Shown: positions 25,585 to 32,524, counted from the first letter of the stretch. The stretch: 64,000 nucleotides of DNA from Streptomyces rimosus (GCF_008704655.1 NZ_CP023688.1:6640001-6704000), one strand, 5' to 3'. Notes: a model not told the origin generated them from the letters alone. Made by a program: numbers and translations.

Positions 25585-25614
25585 AAGGCCCCGCCGGTGA
25601 TTGGCTGGGGCCTT
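25585..25614 (+). terminator. Terminator after the plus-strand small gene
   Basis: AAGGCCCC and GGGGCCTT form an 8-bp outer stem, extended by a GCC/GGT-type inner pairing around an AT-rich loop. It lies 13 bases downstream of the stop at 25572 and separates this gene from the convergent gene ending at 25677. Confidence 0.75.
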
Positions 25615-25676
25615 GTGTCAGCGGTGCGTGGACACGCTGAACGTGGGCCAAGTGTTACAGCAGGTCGGGGCGGTGG

Positions 25677-25865
25677 TCAAGCAGCGTCGGTGTGCTGCTC
25701 GTTGGTCGGGGTGGTGACGAGTTCGTTGAGGTCGATGAGGGCGCGGCCGTGGCGGTCGTAGCCGTGGTGGGTGAGCGTGCCGCGTCGGAGGCGCTGGCGG
25801 AGGGTGCCGGGTCTGATGCCGCTGTGCGCGGCGGCGGCGTATATGTCGGTGATCACGGGGCGCAT
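25677..25865 (-). CDS. MerR/HTH_17-like small DNA-binding protein
   Basis: A 62-residue protein whose start may be the ATG at 25865 or 25874, or the GTG at 25856. It shows the helix-turn-helix pattern TDIYAAAAHSGIRPGTLRQRLRRG followed by the wing LTHHGYDRHGRALIDLNEL, typical of excisionase/MerR-like phage regulators. It is the first gene after the convergent terminator and is transcribed towards the HNH/terminase region. A regulator of late genes is possible; no target is known. Confidence 0.7.
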   Translation of the reverse strand: MRPVITDIYAAAAHSGIRPGTLRQRLRRGTLTHHGYDRHGRALIDLNELVTTPTNEQHTDAA

Positions 25866-25884
25866 GTGGCCCATGATGCGGCAT

Positions 25885-25921
25885 CGCCCCGCCACCGGTG
25901 ATGAAGCACCGGGGCGGGGCG
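25885..25921 (-). terminator. Hairpin in the leader of the HTH gene
   Basis: A 15-base-pair stem (CGCCCCGCC + CCGGTG paired with their complements, one bulged A) closes an ATGAAG loop. It lies between the two-domain HTH gene ending at 26008 and the start at 25865, so it either ends the upstream transcript or sits in the leader of the HTH gene. Confidence 0.65.
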
Positions 25922-26007
25922 ACGCGGGTCCGAGCGCGCGCCAGCAGCTCGAATAGGGACGCACCCACAGTAGGGCTGAGGTCTGACAGTGGGCGGCTTC
26001 TGGGAGC

Positions 26008-26409
26008 TCATGCCGTGGTCGAGCGGCGGTAACCGCGTCGTTTGGCGAGCGCGGCTGTGGCGGTGCGGCCGTACCAGCGGTTGACTCCGCCGTCGGTGTC
26101 GTCCGGCTCGGGCCAGCGGCCCCGGTTTCGGTCGGCGCGGATGGTGGCCGGCGAGATACCAGCGGCCTTGGCGATCTCCGCGCCGGTGTAGAGGCGGTTC
26201 GGCTGGAGGCCCGGTGTGGAGCGGCTGAGGTGGTCTCGGACCCAGTCGTCTACCTCTTTGGGGTCGTAGACGTTGTGCTGGCCTCGCTTGCCTTTGGGGG
26301 CGGGCCAGTCGGGGCGGCGGGACCATTTGTTGCGCACGGTGTTGTAGGAGCGGCCGTGGCGGGCCGCGATCTCTTCCATCGTTTCGCCGCTGGCGGGGGT
26401 GTCTATCAT
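26008..26409 (-). CDS. Two-domain helix-turn-helix protein
   Basis: A 133-residue protein starting at the ATG at 26409 with AAAGGAC upstream. The first HTH is about residues 10-55 (METMEEIAARHGRSYNTVRNKW-like pattern, then a wing PDWPAPKGKRGQHNVYDPKE). The second is residues 75-120 (YTGAEIAKAAGISPATIRADRNRG and a wing ending TAALAKRRG). Both have excisionase/AlpA-like character. Its leader carries GCAAAACCC and CACCACCAA blocks related to those of the three neighbouring cassettes, hinting that it evolved with or controls them. Confidence 0.72.
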   Translation of the reverse strand: MIDTPASGETMEEIAARHGRSYNTVRNKWSRRPDWPAPKGKRGQHNVYDPKEVDDWVRDHLSRSTPGLQPNRLYTGAEIAKAAGISPATIRADRNRGRWPEPDDTDGGVNRWYGRTATAALAKRRGYRRSTTA

Positions 26410-26521
26410 GGTGGTTCCAGTCCTTTCGGGATTGGTGGTGACCGGCGAGGGTTTTGCGACGGGCGTTTTCGGGCGCCTGTGGGCTTCGGCCCGGCCCTCG
26501 CCGGTCTTTTGCGTATGGGGA

Positions 26522-26546
26522 TGCCCCCGGCTGGCTGCCGGGGGCA
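26522..26546 (-). terminator. Terminator of paralogue cassette A
   Basis: A perfect 10-bp stem (TGCCCCCGGC) with loop TGGCT on the plus strand (AGCCA on the transcript) lies 9 bases past the stop at 26556. The same loop is found after the other two cassettes. Confidence 0.72.
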
Positions 26547-26555
26547 CGGTGGGTG

Positions 26556-26927
26556 TTACTCGTTGTCGGTCAGCAGCTCTTCCGCGTAGTGGAGGATTTC
26601 ACCTGCTGTGGCCGCGTTGAGCTTGATTTGCATGGCCAGGACTTCGTCTCCTTCGGCGGCGATGTACTGGGTGTACAGGTTCGCCGCTGAGAGCCAGTGG
26701 AGCGCGCTGCCCCAGATGCCGGATTGCACTTCCTGAGCTACCGGCTGGTCGCTGACGATGGTGACGATTCGGCCGACTGCCGGGATGATCTGGCGGCTGT
26801 CGTATACCGGCCCTGCGGGGAGGGTGATCGGTACGGGGAGCAGTGCGCAGACCTTCACGAGGCGCTGGTAAGCCTTCATGAGGTGGCTGCCGAGCTCGTA
26901 GACCTCGTCGTCGTATTCGTCGGACAT
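26556..26927 (-). CDS. Paralogue A of a three-member phage family, unknown function
   Basis: A 123-residue protein starting at the ATG at 26927. It shares with paralogues B and C a helix ending VC-x2-LPVPITLP, a G-x-V turn, a DQP/E segment and an A-x3-WL-x-AA helix. It is acidic, almost entirely helical and has no membrane segment, zinc site or catalytic triad. Each gene has its own promoter, leader motif and terminator. I know no named family for it. Possibilities include an immunity or superinfection-exclusion factor or an antitoxin-like protein, but nothing in the sequence decides. Confidence 0.72.
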   Translation of the reverse strand: MSDEYDDEVYELGSHLMKAYQRLVKVCALLPVPITLPAGPVYDSRQIIPAVGRIVTIVSDQPVAQEVQSGIWGSALHWLSAANLYTQYIAAEGDEVLAMQIKLNAATAGEILHYAEELLTDNE

Positions 26928-26964
26928 GTGGTCCGTCCTCTCTGGAGTTGTTGGTGGTGAGTTC

Positions 26965-26979
26965 GGGGTTTGCGGCCCC
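26965..26979 (-). promoter_or_regulatory. Conserved 15-base leader element, copy A
   Basis: Reads GGGGCCGCAAACCCC on the transcript, 15 bases downstream of the -10 box and about 37 bases before the start codon. The ends can pair as GGGG/CCCC around a seven-base loop. Identical copies lie at 27486-27500 and 28017-28031, so it is a shared regulatory element (RNA hairpin or operator). Confidence 0.7.
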
Positions 26980-26994
26980 TCCCTCGTGTGCACC

Positions 26995-27024
26995 ACTTTA
27001 CAACACGTGGGCACCTATTTGCAA
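26995..27024 (-). promoter_or_regulatory. Promoter of paralogue cassette A
   Basis: On the minus strand TTGCAA (27024-27019) and TAAAGT (27000-26995) are separated by 18 bases, a good sigma-70-type (HrdB) match. The same boxes with the same spacing precede cassette B. Confidence 0.7.
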
Positions 27025-27036
27025 CACCCGTGGGGC

Positions 27037-27063
27037 GCCCGCCCGGCTGGCTGCCGGGCGGGC
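27037..27063 (-). terminator. Terminator of paralogue cassette B
   Basis: A perfect 11-bp stem (GCCCGCCCGGC) closing the TGGCT loop, 11 bases after the stop at 27075 and just upstream of cassette A's promoter, so the two cassettes are transcriptionally insulated. Confidence 0.75.
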
Positions 27064-27074
27064 GCGTCGGGCGG

Positions 27075-27458
27075 TTACTGCTGCTCGTCCGGGTGCTGCT
27101 GGCCGTACAGCCACTCGGCGAGATCCTGCAGGGCGCTCTCGGCTGCCAAGATGTTGGCGACCGCCGAGTGGCCACGCACCGGGTGGTACTCGCTCGCCAT
27201 GATCGAGTAGATGTCGAGCGCTCCGAGCCAGTAGACGCACGCGGAGAACAGGTCCGCCTGTGTCCGCTCCGGCATGGGCATCTCCTTGACGATCTCCACG
27301 ACCCGGCGGACGGCGGGGGCGGCGTCCTCGCTGCTGACCGCCCCGGTCGGCAGGGTGACGGGGACGGGGAGGTTGAGGCAGACCGTCGCCAGCGCCGCGT
27401 ACGACTGTCCCAGCATCCGGGCGATGTCGCCCATCTGCTCGTCCTGGTAGTCGGACAT
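27075..27458 (-). CDS. Paralogue B of a three-member phage family, unknown function
   Basis: A 127-residue acidic helical protein (MSDYQDEQMGDIARM at the start). It carries the family signature VC-x2-LPVPVTLP, then G-x-V and an A-x2-YWLGALDIY helix. Its C-terminus differs most from A and C and ends in a Gln/Asp tail. GGAAGGGCAA lies before the ATG. It sits between its own promoter (27516-27545) and terminator (27037-27063). The divergence among the three copies argues against a recent duplication and for specialised roles. Confidence 0.72.
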   Translation of the reverse strand: MSDYQDEQMGDIARMLGQSYAALATVCLNLPVPVTLPTGAVSSEDAAPAVRRVVEIVKEMPMPERTQADLFSACVYWLGALDIYSIMASEYHPVRGHSAVANILAAESALQDLAEWLYGQQHPDEQQ

Positions 27459-27485
27459 TACTTGCCCTTCCTGTTGGTGGTGGTT

Positions 27486-27500
27486 GGGGTTTGCGGCCCC
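27486..27500 (-). promoter_or_regulatory. Conserved 15-base leader element, copy B
   Basis: The same GGGGCCGCAAACCCC sequence as copies A and C, again 15 bases downstream of the -10 box. Being identical while the coding sequences have diverged, it is under selection as a regulatory site. Confidence 0.7.
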
Positions 27501-27515
27501 TTCCTTGCGTGCACC

Positions 27516-27545
27516 ACTTTACAACAGACATGCATCCAATTGCAA
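27516..27545 (-). promoter_or_regulatory. Promoter of paralogue cassette B
   Basis: TTGCAA (27545-27540) and TAAAGT (27521-27516) with an 18-base spacer. The bases around the -10 box match those of cassette A (TTGTAAAGTGGTGCAC). Confidence 0.7.
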
Positions 27546-27569
27546 CACTCCGATGTACGGACAAGCGAA

Positions 27570-27598
27570 CCGCCCCCCGGGTGGCTCCCGGGGGGCGG
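27570..27598 (-). terminator. Terminator of paralogue cassette C
   Basis: A perfect 12-bp stem (CCGCCCCCCGGG) closing the TGGCT loop, 11 bases after the stop at 27610. The loop is identical to those of cassettes A and B although the stem sequences differ. Confidence 0.75.
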
Positions 27599-27609
27599 CG
27601 ACTGGCAGG

Positions 27610-27978
27610 TCAGGCGTCGCGGAGCCAGTGCATCAGGTCGCTGATGCATGCCTCCGTGTGGAACATGGCGGCTTGGGCTGCCTCATCTCGGATGGTGGTG
27701 CCAGCGGCTTCCGCGTCGTACAGGCCGATCATGTCGGCGGCCATGAGCCAGAACAAGCAGGCCACTTGGAGTGCGGCGACCTGTTCGGCAGGGATGGGCT
27801 GATCGGGGGCGATCTTGTAGCAGCGGTCGATGCTGCCCATCAGTCCGCCGACGGTGCCGCTGGCGGGCGGCAGGGTGATCGGGACGGGGAGCTGTTCGCA
27901 CACCTTGCTGATGCCGATGTAGAGGACGGCCAGGCGGGCCGTCAACTCCTCGGTGGTGCGCTCGCGTTCGTCTGACAT
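27610..27978 (-). CDS. Paralogue C of a three-member phage family, unknown function
   Basis: A 122-residue protein starting at the ATG at 27978 with AGAAGGGG upstream. It has the family signature VC-x2-LPVPITLP, a DQPIPAEQVAALQVACLFWLMAADM segment close to that of A, and a helical C-terminus (ACISDLMHWL). Hydrophobicity of the central helix is higher than in A and B (FWLMAADMIGLY) but too short and interrupted for a confident membrane span. The function is unknown. Confidence 0.72.
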   Translation of the reverse strand: MSDERERTTEELTARLAVLYIGISKVCEQLPVPITLPPASGTVGGLMGSIDRCYKIAPDQPIPAEQVAALQVACLFWLMAADMIGLYDAEAAGTTIRDEAAQAAMFHTEACISDLMHWLRDA

Positions 27979-28016
27979 GTTTGGCCCCTTCTGGTAGGTG
28001 ATTGGTGGCGAGGCGC

Positions 28017-28031
28017 GGGGTTTGCGGCCCC
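28017..28031 (-). promoter_or_regulatory. Conserved 15-base leader element, copy C
   Basis: The third identical copy of GGGGCCGCAAACCCC, here 14 bases downstream of the -10 box of cassette C. Confidence 0.7.
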
Positions 28032-28045
28032 GACCTCGTGTCTCC

Positions 28046-28074
28046 ATCGTAAGGCGACGTGCACCCTTTTGCAA
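28046..28074 (-). promoter_or_regulatory. Promoter of paralogue cassette C
   Basis: TTGCAA (28074-28069) and TACGAT (28051-28046) with a 17-base spacer. The -35 box is identical to cassettes A and B; the -10 box is different and closer to consensus (TANNAT). Confidence 0.68.
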
Positions 28075-28093
28075 CACCTCGCGCCAATAGAAA

Positions 28094-28117
28094 CCCCGGA
28101 TCCGTTTGGACCCGGGG
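28094..28117 (-). terminator. Terminator after the gene at 28127
   Basis: On the minus strand CCCCGGGTCC and its near-perfect complement (one mismatch) form a 10-base stem with a four-base loop, followed by TTTCTATT. It separates the 28127 gene from cassette C's promoter. Confidence 0.78.
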
Positions 28118-28126
28118 CTCCAACGA

Positions 28127-28336
28127 TCAGGCGATCTGCCATCCGCTCAGCCGGTCACTCTGGTCAACCTCGGCGGTAAGGCGCGTGCCCGGCAACTGCT
28201 CCGTCGGCAGGCCAATGGCCGTTGCGATCTCCGCCGCCGGATACCGCACGGGCTCTGTCGCGTCGTCGGCGTCAGCCACGACCTCGGCCTGGTCGCCGAC
28301 CAGTAGTAGAACCTTCACGGCTACTCGCTCGCTCAT
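28127..28336 (-). CDS. Small acidic protein of unknown function
   Basis: A 69-residue protein starting at the ATG at 28336 with GAGAGGAC upstream. It has one strand-turn-strand segment (VAVKVLLLVGDQAEVVADAD) and a helix (AAEIATAIGLPTEQLPGTRLTAEV). It is strongly acidic with no cysteines. It lies upstream of the three cassettes but shares neither their promoter nor their signature. No family was recognised. Confidence 0.6.
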   Translation of the reverse strand: MSERVAVKVLLLVGDQAEVVADADDATEPVRYPAAEIATAIGLPTEQLPGTRLTAEVDQSDRLSGWQIA

Positions 28337-28521
28337 GATCTTTCGTCCTCTCAATGTCATGTCGGTGGATTCCGTTGGGGCAGCCGCGCCCGCCAGTCGA
28401 TCTGGGCCGCCCCTCAGAATTCTCGGCAGGGTAGGCGATCAGTCGTTCTGTTTCGGGGAGCCGGGGACCGGCTTGCTCGCCGGTGCTGCTGACCTGGCAG
28501 GCGTCGACTGCTCGTTGCAGG

Positions 28522-28644
28522 TCACGGCCGCTGGCCTGCGAGTACGGGTACGGGCACGACGACCACGGGCACCGGCAGGCCACAGCGCTTGCAGGCGCCG
28601 CTTTCGTTGGATTCGCCGCAGCCGGGGCACAGCGTCTCGCTCAT
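28522..28644 (-). CDS. 40-residue zinc-ribbon protein
   Basis: An ATG at 28644 overlapping the upstream stop (ATGA) gives MSETLCPGCGESNESGAC and then KRCGLP, so two CxxC pairs nine residues apart, the spacing of a small zinc ribbon. A hydrophobic Val/Pro tail follows. Coupling to the gene before it and the complete zinc site make it a real gene despite its size. A nucleic-acid or protein adaptor role would be usual for such a ribbon. Confidence 0.62.
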   Translation of the reverse strand: MSETLCPGCGESNESGACKRCGLPVPVVVVPVPVLAGQRP

Positions 28645-28790
28645 CGCCGGTCCCCCTTCGGGGCGCCGGCAATCGGCTTCTCGTTCGGGTTGGTGGTCCA
28701 GCCGCCGGTACTGCTCGCGTACTCGCGGATGTCCTCGGGGCGCTCACCGGGGCGGCCCGGGTCGCGGGTGGGCATGGAGGGCAGTGCCAT
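28641..28790 (-). CDS. 49-residue small phage protein
   Basis: Begins MALPSMPTRDPGRPGERPED at the ATG at 28790 with CAGGAG upstream; its stop overlaps the next start. Basic and proline-rich, mostly disordered, with a short segment EDIREYASSTGGW. Proteins of this composition are common in Streptomyces plasmids and phages. No function can be assigned. Confidence 0.55.
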   Translation of the reverse strand: MALPSMPTRDPGRPGERPEDIREYASSTGGWTTNPNEKPIAGAPKGDRR

Positions 28791-28820
28791 GATGGTGCTC
28801 CTGTCTCCTGCGAGATGGGA

Positions 28821-28865
28821 GCGGAGCGGGCCGCCCTACCGCCAAGCAGATGCGGCCCGCTCCGC
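28821..28865 (-). terminator. Large inverted repeat ending the membrane-protein operon
   Basis: Two perfect 14-base arms (GCGGAGCGGGCCGC and its complement) are separated by 17 bases. The repeat lies 72 bases downstream of the stop at 28937 and 31 bases upstream of the start at 28790, so it probably terminates the 33.6-28.9 kb operon. Confidence 0.68.
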
Positions 28866-28936
28866 GCTGTTGTGGGGCAGTCGCCTGACCGCTCCCCGCC
28901 CGCCCCGGCCGACCGGCTCGGGGCGGACAGGCAGCC

Positions 28937-29788
28937 TCAGGCGACGTGCCAGCGCGCGGGGTTGGTCTCGTCCTGGACGAACGCGACCGTGTTGCTGGGG
29001 CCCTGTTGCTGTTGCTGTTGCTGGCCGTGTTGCTGGTTCTGACCTGCGGAAACAACAGCGACAACGGGGCCCGTCTCGTCGGCCGAGAGGGGGTGTGGGG
29101 AGGGAACTGGCGGGCGCTCTGGCAGGGCCTCGGTACGGACCCCGGTGGACGCCCCCCGGGCGGCCCCCGGGCCGGTGGCCCGGGTGGCCCGGGACAGGGG
29201 CACACCCGCGGCCTCACACAGGGCCCGGGAGTCGGCCGGTGTCCAGGCCCGTTCGGGGTAGCGGGAGGACAGCTCCGCGACCACTTGAGCGTGGTGCAGA
29301 CCGAGGGTCCGCTTGCCCCCCTCGGAGCACTTCTCCACGAGGTCGTGGAGCAGGTGGACGAACTCAGCCGGAGAGGGCCCGATCGCGTCCGCCGCGGGGG
29401 CCTCGGAGGAAGACTCCCCGGAACCCTCGGTCGCCTTCCCGTCCGCCTTCTTCGGGCGGGTGACGGACAGGGCTGCGGTCGTCCAGCCGCCGGCCAGGAG
29501 CCACATGGCCCAGGGCCGGGCGTCCACGAGGCGCCAGCCGAGGTAGGCGACTCCCCCGAGTGCGGCCAGTCGCGCGCCGGTGCCCAGGTGCGCGGCGACG
29601 CCGGACAGGTCGTGCCGATGCCCCTTACGGCACCAGGTGGTCAGCCGGTCAGACAGGGTGCGGCCCAGCAGGCCGCTTCCCTCCCCCAGGCGTCGTACGA
29701 GCCGGATCGCCCACGCGGATGCCTCCGCGGCCTTCTCTCGGGCGCTCTCGGCCTTCTCGCGGATCTCGTCGCGCGCCTCGGCGTTCAC
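28937..29788 (-). CDS. Membrane-associated protein of a spread/transfer-like operon
   Basis: A 283-residue protein with a GTG start overlapping the preceding stop. An N-terminal charged coiled coil (ARDEIREKAESAREKAAEASAWAIRL) leads to two weak membrane segments (about residues 73-110). The C-terminal half has a WTPADSRALCEAAGVPLSR helix-turn segment and a Gln-rich tail with eight consecutive glutamines near residue 260. The mix of membrane anchor and HTH-like region resembles proteins from Streptomyces conjugative plasmids. No TraB/FtsK ATPase is encoded nearby, so transfer function is uncertain. Confidence 0.5.
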   Translation of the reverse strand: MNAEARDEIREKAESAREKAAEASAWAIRLVRRLGEGSGLLGRTLSDRLTTWCRKGHRHDLSGVAAHLGTGARLAALGGVAYLGWRLVDARPWAMWLLAGGWTTAALSVTRPKKADGKATEGSGESSSEAPAADAIGPSPAEFVHLLHDLVEKCSEGGKRTLGLHHAQVVAELSSRYPERAWTPADSRALCEAAGVPLSRATRATGPGAARGASTGVRTEALPERPPVPSPHPLSADETGPVVAVVSAGQNQQHGQQQQQQQGPSNTVAFVQDETNPARWHVA

Positions 29789-30285
29789 AGCGGCACCGCC
29801 CCGTTCAGCGCGTCCACGATGCCCTGACCGACCATGTTGTAGAGGTCGGGCACCCACTGCATGAGTTGGGCGGCCCCGGCCGTGGCGCACAACGTCATCC
29901 CGACGAGCAGGCCACCGAGCGCCTTCTTCTTGTCGTTCTTGCCGAACGCCTTGAACACAACGACGCCGAGGATCAGCGCGACGACTACAACGCCGGCCCC
30001 GGCCGTCGTGAGAGTGCCGGCGGATCCGGAGACCAGGGTGCCGCCGCTCTTGCCGGTGATGCGGGAGACGGCCCAGTCTCCGGCCGTGCTGCCCATGGCG
30101 GCCGTGCGCTGAGCAAACCAACCGAGGATGCCGCCGACGCACATCGTCCACGAAGTGCCGGTAACCAGACCGCCGCCGAATGGAATCAGCGCTTTCAGCT
30201 CCCTGTTGCCCTTCCACCAGCTGCGGAAGTTGACGATCAGAACTGCGACGGACAGGACGGCGCCGCAGAGGGACAGGACGATCAT
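29785..30285 (-). CDS. Integral membrane protein, four predicted helices
   Basis: A 166-residue protein starting at the ATG at 30285 (ATGA overlap). Hydrophobic segments lie at about residues 1-20 (VLSLCGAVLSVAVLIV), 33-62, 88-110 (TAGAGVVVVALILGVVVF) and 121-140, with a short loop rich in Lys (KNDKKK). The layout matches small channel-like membrane proteins of Streptomyces mobile elements. It is coupled to genes on either side. Confidence 0.55.
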   Translation of the reverse strand: MIVLSLCGAVLSVAVLIVNFRSWWKGNRELKALIPFGGGLVTGTSWTMCVGGILGWFAQRTAAMGSTAGDWAVSRITGKSGGTLVSGSAGTLTTAGAGVVVVALILGVVVFKAFGKNDKKKALGGLLVGMTLCATAGAAQLMQWVPDLYNMVGQGIVDALNGAVPL

Positions 30286-30902
30286 GCGGGGACTCCCGTG
30301 AGCGCGGTGACGATGTCGAAGGGCCGTACGACACCGTAGATAGCGCCGACGGTGGTGATCGAAAGCCCTGTCAGAGAAAGGAGTTGGGCGCGGCGGCCTG
30401 TGTCGAGGCGGCGGGCGACGCGTAGACCGAAGATGGCGACGGCGCCCAAGCCAACGACGTAGGCGATCGCAGGGTGGGTGGTGACGCGCATCGCGTACAG
30501 GAAGCTGCCCCAGCAGGGGCCGAGGCCGTAGCCGATGCCAGGTATTGGCACCACGGCCGCAGCGATGGCGAGCAGGGCCGCGTACGGGGAAACGCGTGCG
30601 GTGATCCAGCTCCACAGCCGTTCGCGCCAGGTCCGCTCCGGCTCGTCGTAGACCGGGACCATGTCCACCGTCAGGCGGATCTCCAGCGGCGCCGGTGGCG
30701 GCTGCTGCGGCCAGCTGGCCCACCCCGGTGGCGGACCTGCTGGCGGCGCTGGCGGCGCGGGCGGGGCTGGTGGCGCGGGCGGCGGGACAGCCGGAGCGGG
30801 CCCGGGAGCGGCGGTCGGCTGCTGTACGGGAGGCCAGGGCTGGCCGGAGGGGATGATCCGGGTCGGCGTTATCGGCCGGTTCGGCTTCTGGTTGTCGGTC
30901 AT
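30282..30902 (-). CDS. Proline-rich membrane protein (Spd-like)
   Basis: A 206-residue protein. Residues 20-75 are a cytoplasmic Pro/Ala-rich tail with PPAPPAPPAPP repeats, followed by a beta segment (LEIRLTVDMVPVYDEPE) and three to four membrane helices (about residues 107-125, 135-160, 175-200). Proline-rich tails with C-terminal membrane helices are typical of SpdB-type plasmid spread proteins in Streptomyces. The product could help intramycelial spread of an element, which would be unusual for a phage. Confidence 0.52.
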   Translation of the reverse strand: MTDNQKPNRPITPTRIIPSGQPWPPVQQPTAAPGPAPAVPPPAPPAPPAPPAPPAGPPPGWASWPQQPPPAPLEIRLTVDMVPVYDEPERTWRERLWSWITARVSPYAALLAIAAAVVPIPGIGYGLGPCWGSFLYAMRVTTHPAIAYVVGLGAVAIFGLRVARRLDTGRRAQLLSLTGLSITTVGAIYGVVRPFDIVTALTGVPA

Positions 30903-30909
30903 GGCGTCC

Positions 30910-31077
30910 TCAAGGGCGGAAGAGGGCGGCGGCGACGGCGGCCACGCAGACGATCAGGGCGGTGGTGCGTACGACGGGCAGCAGCACGGGATGCGGCTCG
31001 CGACGGCCGACGGCGGCGAGGCCGAGTGCGGCGAGCAGCGTGAGCGTGCCGAATGCGAGCGCGGCGAGTGCGTGCAT
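30910..31077 (-). CDS. Two-helix membrane peptide
   Basis: A 55-residue protein starting at the ATG at 31077, one base inside the end of the preceding gene. It has two hydrophobic helices (ALAALAFGTLTLLAALGLAAV and VVRTTALIVCVAAVAAALF) joined by GRREPHPVLLP. Such tiny hairpin membrane proteins occur among Spd genes of Streptomyces plasmids. It could also act as an additional holin-like or exclusion protein. Confidence 0.58.
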   Translation of the reverse strand: MHALAALAFGTLTLLAALGLAAVGRREPHPVLLPVVRTTALIVCVAAVAAALFRP

Positions 31078-31078
31078 C

Positions 31079-32524
31079 TCAGCTCTCCCTCGTGAGGGTC
31101 TGCAGCAACTGCGCTTTCGGTTGGCCGATGCGCAGTTCGCGCTGGAGGGTGCGCAGGGACGCGGGGCGGCCGAGTGCGCGGGCGCGCTCGATGAGATCGG
31201 CGGGGAGTGCATCCGGGTGCGCATCCGGGCCGCCGCCGTTCTCCCCCGCCGATGGCTCCGGCTGGCCGATGCCGGGGGCGTCCTGCTCCGTCTCCTCACC
31301 GTGTGATCGGCCCGTGTCGGATGCGCATTCGGGGATACGGGCATGGACTGCATCTCGGCGCTGGCCTGCGGCGATGGCGAATGCGGGGGCGCGTACCTCG
31401 GGGTGCACCTCGGGCTCGGTGGTGACGTCGAGGACGAGCGCGCCGGGCAGCTCGGCGGCGGCCGCAGGCGCATCCGGGCGGGGTGCGGCGGGCGGATTGC
31501 CGGCACCGATGGCGACGCGCACCTGCTGCTCGGAGACCACGACACCGTGCTCGGTCAGAAGGCTGGCGAGCGCGGCGGGATGCGCATCCGGATGCGCGGA
31601 GTGCACCCGCCGGACGGCGTCGAGCGGATGCATCTCGGTGAGCTGCTGGCGGGCCAGGGCCGCCGGGGTGCGCGGCTGCGCGGGCGGCTGCGGCGGGGCC
31701 CAGGCGGACGGCAATGAGATGGTGGTCAGTTCCGTGGCGCCGCGCCGGGCGGCCAGTTCGAGCATGAGCCGCTGGCGCTGGACCGGGTCGGTGGCGACGT
31801 GCGCGCGGGCGACGGCGGCGGCGAGGCGGCGGCTGCCCCAGCCGCGCAGTCGGCGGCGAGAACCGAGCCGTACGGCGCGGGCCAAGGCGCGGTCGCGGCT
31901 GATCTGCTCGGCGGTACGGTCGCGCACGGCGAGACCGAGCCGGGACAGCAGCCGCTCGCGCAGCGCGCGGGCGATCTGCGCGGGCAGGCCAGTGGACAGA
32001 GCCCCAGGCCGGATGATTCGCAGCTCCAGGCCCATGGCCTGGTGCCAGAGCAGGCCGGCGAGCACGGGGCCGATGACGGCGCGGACGGTACCGCCGACGA
32101 CGCCGGACTCGGCGTACGCGGGGATGATCTGCACGCCGGTGATGACCCAGACCAGGGCACCGGGCACGCCGGGAGTCCCAGCGGTGTCGTCGGTGGCAGT
32201 GGCCTTCTTGTTGGCGCGGGCGAGGAGGCCGCAGGCGAGCAGCGCGATCTCGGCCGCGGCGAACATCGCGAGGCGCTCGCTGTGGTCGGTCATGCCGAGG
32301 CGGTGCGCGGCGAAGCGCCACGACGTATCTGCGCTGTAGGCGGTGCAGGCCGCAGCGGCGAAGGACGCGATCAGGACCGCGGCTGGCGGCCGGGCCATGG
32401 CGCGGAGCGCGCGGCTGGTACGCCAGGCCGCGATCGTGACGGCGGCGGTGAGGGCTGTGCTGGCGAGAGCGGCAGGGTACGGGTTGGCGTACGCCCACCG
32501 GATCGCCTCATCGGTGAGATCCAC
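31079..32524 (-). CDS. Membrane protein with C-terminal winged-helix-like tail (plasmid-type)
   Basis: A 481-residue protein. Residues 10-160 hold four to five membrane helices (including ALASTALTAAVTIAAW, AAVLIASFAAAACTAY and AEIALLACGLLA). The segment LVWVITGVQIIPAYAESGVVGGTVRAVI is like that of DUF2637-type proteins from Streptomyces integrative elements. Residues 185-230 are basic. Two alanine/proline linkers follow, then a C-terminal helix-turn-helix (ASLRTLQRELRIGQPKAQLL). Membrane anchor plus DNA-binding tail suggests a tether for element DNA. The family call is from memory of the pattern. Confidence 0.55.
   Translation of the reverse strand: MDLTDEAIRWAYANPYPAALASTALTAAVTIAAWRTSRALRAMARPPAAVLIASFAAAACTAYSADTSWRFAAHRLGMTDHSERLAMFAAAEIALLACGLLARANKKATATDDTAGTPGVPGALVWVITGVQIIPAYAESGVVGGTVRAVIGPVLAGLLWHQAMGLELRIIRPGALSTGLPAQIARALRERLLSRLGLAVRDRTAEQISRDRALARAVRLGSRRRLRGWGSRRLAAAVARAHVATDPVQRQRLMLELAARRGATELTTISLPSAWAPPQPPAQPRTPAALARQQLTEMHPLDAVRRVHSAHPDAHPAALASLLTEHGVVVSEQQVRVAIGAGNPPAAPRPDAPAAAAELPGALVLDVTTEPEVHPEVRAPAFAIAAGQRRDAVHARIPECASDTGRSHGEETEQDAPGIGQPEPSAGENGGGPDAHPDALPADLIERARALGRPASLRTLQRELRIGQPKAQLLQTLTRES

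Noticed and set aside
25585..28117. Treating the many hairpins here as riboswitches or small RNAs
   Set aside because: All sit just past stop codons or between genes and fit simple terminators; no ligand-binding or conserved RNA pattern was recognised, except the separate 15-base leader element.
28439..28747. A 102-residue minus-strand ORF overlapping the small zinc-ribbon genes
   Set aside because: It runs in a different frame over two better-supported small ORFs and has Arg/Pro composition typical of high-GC shadow frames.
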